In this document: positions 32,964 through 36,181 of the stretch, piece by piece | How the letters are laid out: every line of letters starts with the position of its first letter | How positions within the stretch are numbered: the stretch's first letter is position 1 | Assembly (NCBI GenBank): GCA_947170495.1 | Contig: CAMVUB010000023.1 | Coordinates: 1 to 36,181, forward strand | Length of the DNA: 36,181 nucleotides | Reading direction: 5' to 3' | Source: an uncultured Prevotellaceae bacterium | GTDB taxonomy: Bacteria > Bacteroidota > Bacteroidia > Bacteroidales > Bacteroidaceae | The notes under the pieces: model-generated | Databases searched by the model: none | The model's input: only the letters and a program-made list of their open reading frames with translations | Told to the model about the DNA's origin: nothing | Translations under genes and position numbers: made by a program

Positions 32964-34841
32964 ATGAGACGCCGACACCTTTATTATTTATTATTTATTA
33001 TTTGTTATCTATCATTTCCCTGTCAAGGGGTAAGTGCTCACGGCCGTGTGGAAGTGGCCTTCCGTGCCTTGCTCGCCGCGAATAGGCATCCACAGCCTTA
33101 CGATGACGAGGGTCAGGCACCCGCAGCCACGTGGCTGCTGCTCCCCCTTGATCAGATGCCCTTGATCTTGGATGTCTATAAGGCGATGGAAGAGGAACAC
33201 GCCATGCGAACCATCTTCTTCCGTCAGGACTTCGGGTCGGCCTGTGCCAACGGCATAGAGCTGCAAGGGCGCGACTTCAAGTATGCAGGGCTGTATAACA
33301 ACATCCTCGGCGGCTTCACCGACCCCTCCACTTCGCCGACCACCTACCACTGGTACTACCTTGCCTGGCGACCCGACCCCGATGCCGGCAACATCGTGGG
33401 CTATATCGTCACCACGCAGCAGGTGGCGAACACACTGCAACCCAACGTTCAGGAACCTCGCGAACCGAGCTATCAGACTTTGCTCACGGCAATCAGGGAT
33501 TTCAAGGATGACTTCACAGAAGCATCAGACAACGCTGCTTTGTTTGTCAAGCTGTCTTCAAACTTCTCCCGCCACTCCGACTTCGAGGCTCGTTCCGCGG
33601 CTACGGGCCAATGGATCTACCAATGGAAGACTTTCGGCTTCAGCCTCCCCGTCTCTGCCGAGCAGGAGCTGATAGCCCCGCTGTACCGCGCTTTCCTTGA
33701 AGTGCAGCCCCGTGCCTACCGCTTCCTCAACAAACGCGCCGGCGAGACAGCCGAGGATGTGCAGATTGTGGTGAACAACCAAGGTAAGACCATCGGCCTC
33801 GGCCTGCAGACCGACTGGAACATCATCTACGCCTACTTCAACGATGAGGACTTCCCGCAGAACCGCTACGTCTATGCCCTCTGGTACAAGCTCGACGTGC
33901 CGAGCCAGCGTATCGTGGGCGAGCTTATCGAGGTCAACACCCCACGCCCCAATGGCGGGCAGGTGGTGCCGTCGGTGCAGATGAGCGTGCCGGCATACCT
34001 ATACAGCCTTAGAAAGCCGATAACCACCAACAATATCGGAGCCTTGAACAATGTGTCGCAAAACGAGGCAACGGAACGGAGATACAGTGGCGTGGTGCAT
34101 GAGCGGTCGGAAGGCGAATGGGAAACGCAGCAGCGTGACGAGGCGCTCTCCACCGTCCTCGCAGCCTCCCCATTCACGGACAACTGGCGGGAGCGAGGCT
34201 TCGACCGCGAAGCGTTTGCCTTAGAGTATGAATCCATAACCCGCCGCCAACGTGAGGAGCGTGCCCTTTACAACGAGCGGCTGCGCCACTACACCGACTT
34301 CTACAACACCGTCTTTGCAGGCATTCGTGCCACTATGCAGGCCTCGCTCGATTCCGTGAAGGCTGCCTTCGTTACCCAGACACAACAGCTTAACCTGCAG
34401 CGCGTTACTACCCCGCGCGATGACTATGAGCGGCGAATGTCAGCGCTCTTTGAGCTGTACCGCCAGCAGCTCGACACCGTGACCGCGCATTATCAGGCTT
34501 CCCTGGGGGCCATCACCTCCAACTACGAAACGGGCATCCGTGATATCGCCGCGTGCCATCCCGTCGGGAATACTCTCATCACCGGCGATGGCGACCTCAC
34601 GCCTTTTGGTCAGCGCCTCTTCGAACAGATGACCAATGCCTACCACGGCTATAAGCCATACGCCGACATGGAGCTGTCCTTGCGCATACAGGTGTTTGCC
34701 CGCACCTTCAAGCCCTCATTGAACGCCGCCACCCGCAGCGCGATGGCCAAGCGCCTGCGCAAGATCAGCAAGCGGGGCGATCGCCGTGCGGCGGCGAATA
34801 ACCTGCTTCGCCAGTCTGCCGATGTCCTCATGCTGAAATAA
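32964..34841 (+). CDS. Large secreted protein of unknown function in the sigma-factor operon
   Basis: From MRRRHLYYLLFIICYLSFPC the protein has 625 residues and a signal peptide; the frame is also open from 32898, overlapping the previous gene. The 5' coding sequence has TTATTA-type repeats (about 32978-33005). No known domain is recognised. The first ~330 residues are mixed and aromatic-rich (ILDVYKAMEEEHAMRTIFF, YHWYYLAWRPDPDAG). The middle and end are helical and coiled-coil-like (RRQREERALYNERLRHYTDFY, RMSALFELYRQQLDTVTAHY). A basic C-terminus follows (RLRKISKRGDRRAAANN). It is probably periplasmic or envelope-bound and controlled by the upstream sigma/anti-sigma pair (inference). Confidence 0.75.
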   Translation: MRRRHLYYLLFIICYLSFPCQGVSAHGRVEVAFRALLAANRHPQPYDDEGQAPAATWLLLPLDQMPLILDVYKAMEEEHAMRTIFFRQDFGSACANGIELQGRDFKYAGLYNNILGGFTDPSTSPTTYHWYYLAWRPDPDAGNIVGYIVTTQQVANTLQPNVQEPREPSYQTLLTAIRDFKDDFTEASDNAALFVKLSSNFSRHSDFEARSAATGQWIYQWKTFGFSLPVSAEQELIAPLYRAFLEVQPRAYRFLNKRAGETAEDVQIVVNNQGKTIGLGLQTDWNIIYAYFNDEDFPQNRYVYALWYKLDVPSQRIVGELIEVNTPRPNGGQVVPSVQMSVPAYLYSLRKPITTNNIGALNNVSQNEATERRYSGVVHERSEGEWETQQRDEALSTVLAASPFTDNWRERGFDREAFALEYESITRRQREERALYNERLRHYTDFYNTVFAGIRATMQASLDSVKAAFVTQTQQLNLQRVTTPRDDYERRMSALFELYRQQLDTVTAHYQASLGAITSNYETGIRDIAACHPVGNTLITGDGDLTPFGQRLFEQMTNAYHGYKPYADMELSLRIQVFARTFKPSLNAATRSAMAKRLRKISKRGDRRAAANNLLRQSADVLMLK

Positions 34842-34877
34842 CATCCTTAAGCATAACTTAATTGTATAAATAGTCTT

Positions 34878-36181
34878 ATGAAAAAGATCATTCTTTCCTT
34901 CTTCCTCGCGCTCTGCGCCATCTCTGCCGTAACGGCCAAGACGAAGACCGTCGTATGGCACGAGCCGCAGGCTATCTACAAGAGCAACGCCATCTTCCAT
35001 ATCACCTCTGTGGAGCTGAAGCCCGAGGAGACGGTGATGCACGTCCACATCCAGTTCCATCCTAAATATTGGATCCGCTTCGACAGCAGCTGCTATCTTC
35101 TGACAGACAGCGGCGACAAGTACGCCATCCTCTCCGGCACACCCACGGCACCCGATGAGAGCACGATGCCCCTGAGCGACTATTTCTGGATGCCCGAGAG
35201 CGGCGAGGTCAACGTGGCCCTCCACTTCCAGCCCCTGCCCGCCGACATCGATTGCTTCCACTTCGTAGAACCCGTTGACAACGGCTGGGTGTGGTGGAAC
35301 ATCCGCGACACAAAGGCCAAGTACCGCTCGCCCATCCCCGAGGACTGGCAACAGCTGAACTACGCCGACGATGAAGTGCTGCCCGATGCCAAAATACAAA
35401 AGGGCGTAGCCACGGTGAAAGTGCGGCTGCTCGGCTACAAGCCGGCAATGAAATTTCATCTGGATGTCAATGGCTTCAAACCCCTAAACTCTCCTTATGA
35501 ACACTTCTCTGGGAATTATCCTTTCGCCGATGATGGCATTGTGACAGCCGAAATCCCACTCTATTTGGCACGCACGGTCTGGGTTGGAATAGAGGAACTA
35601 CATGCATACGCTTGTGTTGTTCTCTCCCCCGGCGAGACCACTGAGATGCTCATGGATCTGAACCACCTTGACGAACCTATCGTGGGCTTCAAAGGTTTTC
35701 TTGCACGCACCAACTATGATTGGACGCTTCCCCGAAAATGCTATGAAGGAGAATCTAATAAGGGTGCTCTCAACCTCCTTGCCGATATTCAGAAGTTGAA
35801 GACTCCGCTGGAGCGGTTGCAATTCTTCCGCAAACGCCTGGGCACAGGCATCGCCGCCTGTAATAAGGAGCGCAAGACTTCGGCTTGGAAGGCCCTGCAA
35901 CGAATGATGCTCGAGGAAGACTATCTCACTTGGATTCATGCATTCGATGAAAAATATGCAGACTTGCGCAAAAACGTCTATTTCCGCAATCGACCACCAC
36001 AGAATCAAGAGGAATACGATTCTATCAGCCGTTCCTTCCATGACGAAGCCATCGGTAAGCTGCGCTTCCCCAATGATTTTGAGGGGCAAGGGGATGTACT
36101 CCTTGAGGAAGAGAAGCATATAGCGGGCATGGAAATCATGCAGGCAGCCTATGCACCCGCCTCAGAAGAGTTCTGGAGTGG
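34878..36181 (+). CDS. Secreted protein, likely thioredoxin-like family (3' end outside window)
   Basis: The frame starts at ATG 34878 (MKKIILSFFLALCAISAVTA signal peptide) and is open to the window edge, 434 codons. The first ~110 mature residues form a beta domain (TKTVVWHEPQAIYKSNAIFH, IQFHPKYWIRFDSS). Next comes a carboxypeptidase-regulatory-like beta segment and a helical region (LEEDYLTWIHAFDEKYADLR). In Bacteroidetes, proteins with this N-terminus often end in a thioredoxin/TlpA-like domain, which would lie outside the window; that part is inference. It follows the previous gene by 36 bp, likely the same operon. Confidence 0.75.
   Translation, partial: MKKIILSFFLALCAISAVTAKTKTVVWHEPQAIYKSNAIFHITSVELKPEETVMHVHIQFHPKYWIRFDSSCYLLTDSGDKYAILSGTPTAPDESTMPLSDYFWMPESGEVNVALHFQPLPADIDCFHFVEPVDNGWVWWNIRDTKAKYRSPIPEDWQQLNYADDEVLPDAKIQKGVATVKVRLLGYKPAMKFHLDVNGFKPLNSPYEHFSGNYPFADDGIVTAEIPLYLARTVWVGIEELHAYACVVLSPGETTEMLMDLNHLDEPIVGFKGFLARTNYDWTLPRKCYEGESNKGALNLLADIQKLKTPLERLQFFRKRLGTGIAACNKERKTSAWKALQRMMLEEDYLTWIHAFDEKYADLRKNVYFRNRPPQNQEEYDSISRSFHDEAIGKLRFPNDFEGQGDVLLEEEKHIAGMEIMQAAYAPASEEFWS

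Overview
The window looks like a Bacteroidales chromosome, most likely Prevotellaceae. The evidence is the repeated Bacteroidetes-type promoter (TTG, about 20 bases, then TAnnTTTG), the near absence of Shine-Dalgarno sequences, the order ilvB-ilvN-acyl-ACP thioesterase-ilvC, Bacteroidetes-restricted families (DUF4494, DUF6055, secreted proteins with a C-terminal 'GRKVIVK'-like tail) and many short palindromic repeats. The species cannot be named from the sequence alone. No tRNA, rRNA or CRISPR array was seen.

Layout. 1-5.9 kb is an eroded, rearranged region: the tail of an M15 peptidase carrying an in-frame palindromic insert, a radical-SAM activase fragment, an AlbA-type regulator with its centre deleted, a cytosolic trypsin-like protease, and a GH31 alpha-xylosidase-like gene fused to the start of an SGNH esterase. 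That fusion is bracketed by two 149-bp direct repeats made of the 3' end of a KilA-N gene. 5.9-11.2 kb holds a higBA toxin-antitoxin pair directly in front of ilvB, ilvN, the thioesterase and ilvC, followed by a translationally coupled helix-hairpin-helix (ComEA-like) membrane protein. 12.1-24.6 kb is mostly housekeeping: a zeta-toxin-like kinase with a 52-aa partner, trmD, an SNF2 helicase, ligA, two tandem long-chain acyl-CoA synthetases, yggS and a DUF4494 gene. 24.8-29.6 kb encodes three secreted proteins in one operon (a tail-bearing protein, a DUF6055 HEXXH protein and a CotH-kinase protein). 29.6-31.7 kb is a 393-bp element with perfect 22-bp terminal inverted repeats, followed by an AAA_14/DUF4143 ATPase with four exactly 22-bp-spaced repeats before its start. 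31.7 kb to the end is an ECF sigma factor, an anti-sigma-like membrane protein and two large secreted proteins, the last cut by the window edge.

The strongest theme is small palindromic DNA elements placed in frame inside genes. One family (peptide core HSTPLPTREGQGGGS) supplies the start codon and N-terminus of both IlvN and the thioesterase, ends IlvN with its own stop codon, and has relatives in the sigma-factor linker and after the anti-sigma transmembrane helix. Two unrelated elements sit in the M15 peptidase and the ComEA-like protein. Together they look like an active system that turns mobile palindromes into protein termini and linkers.
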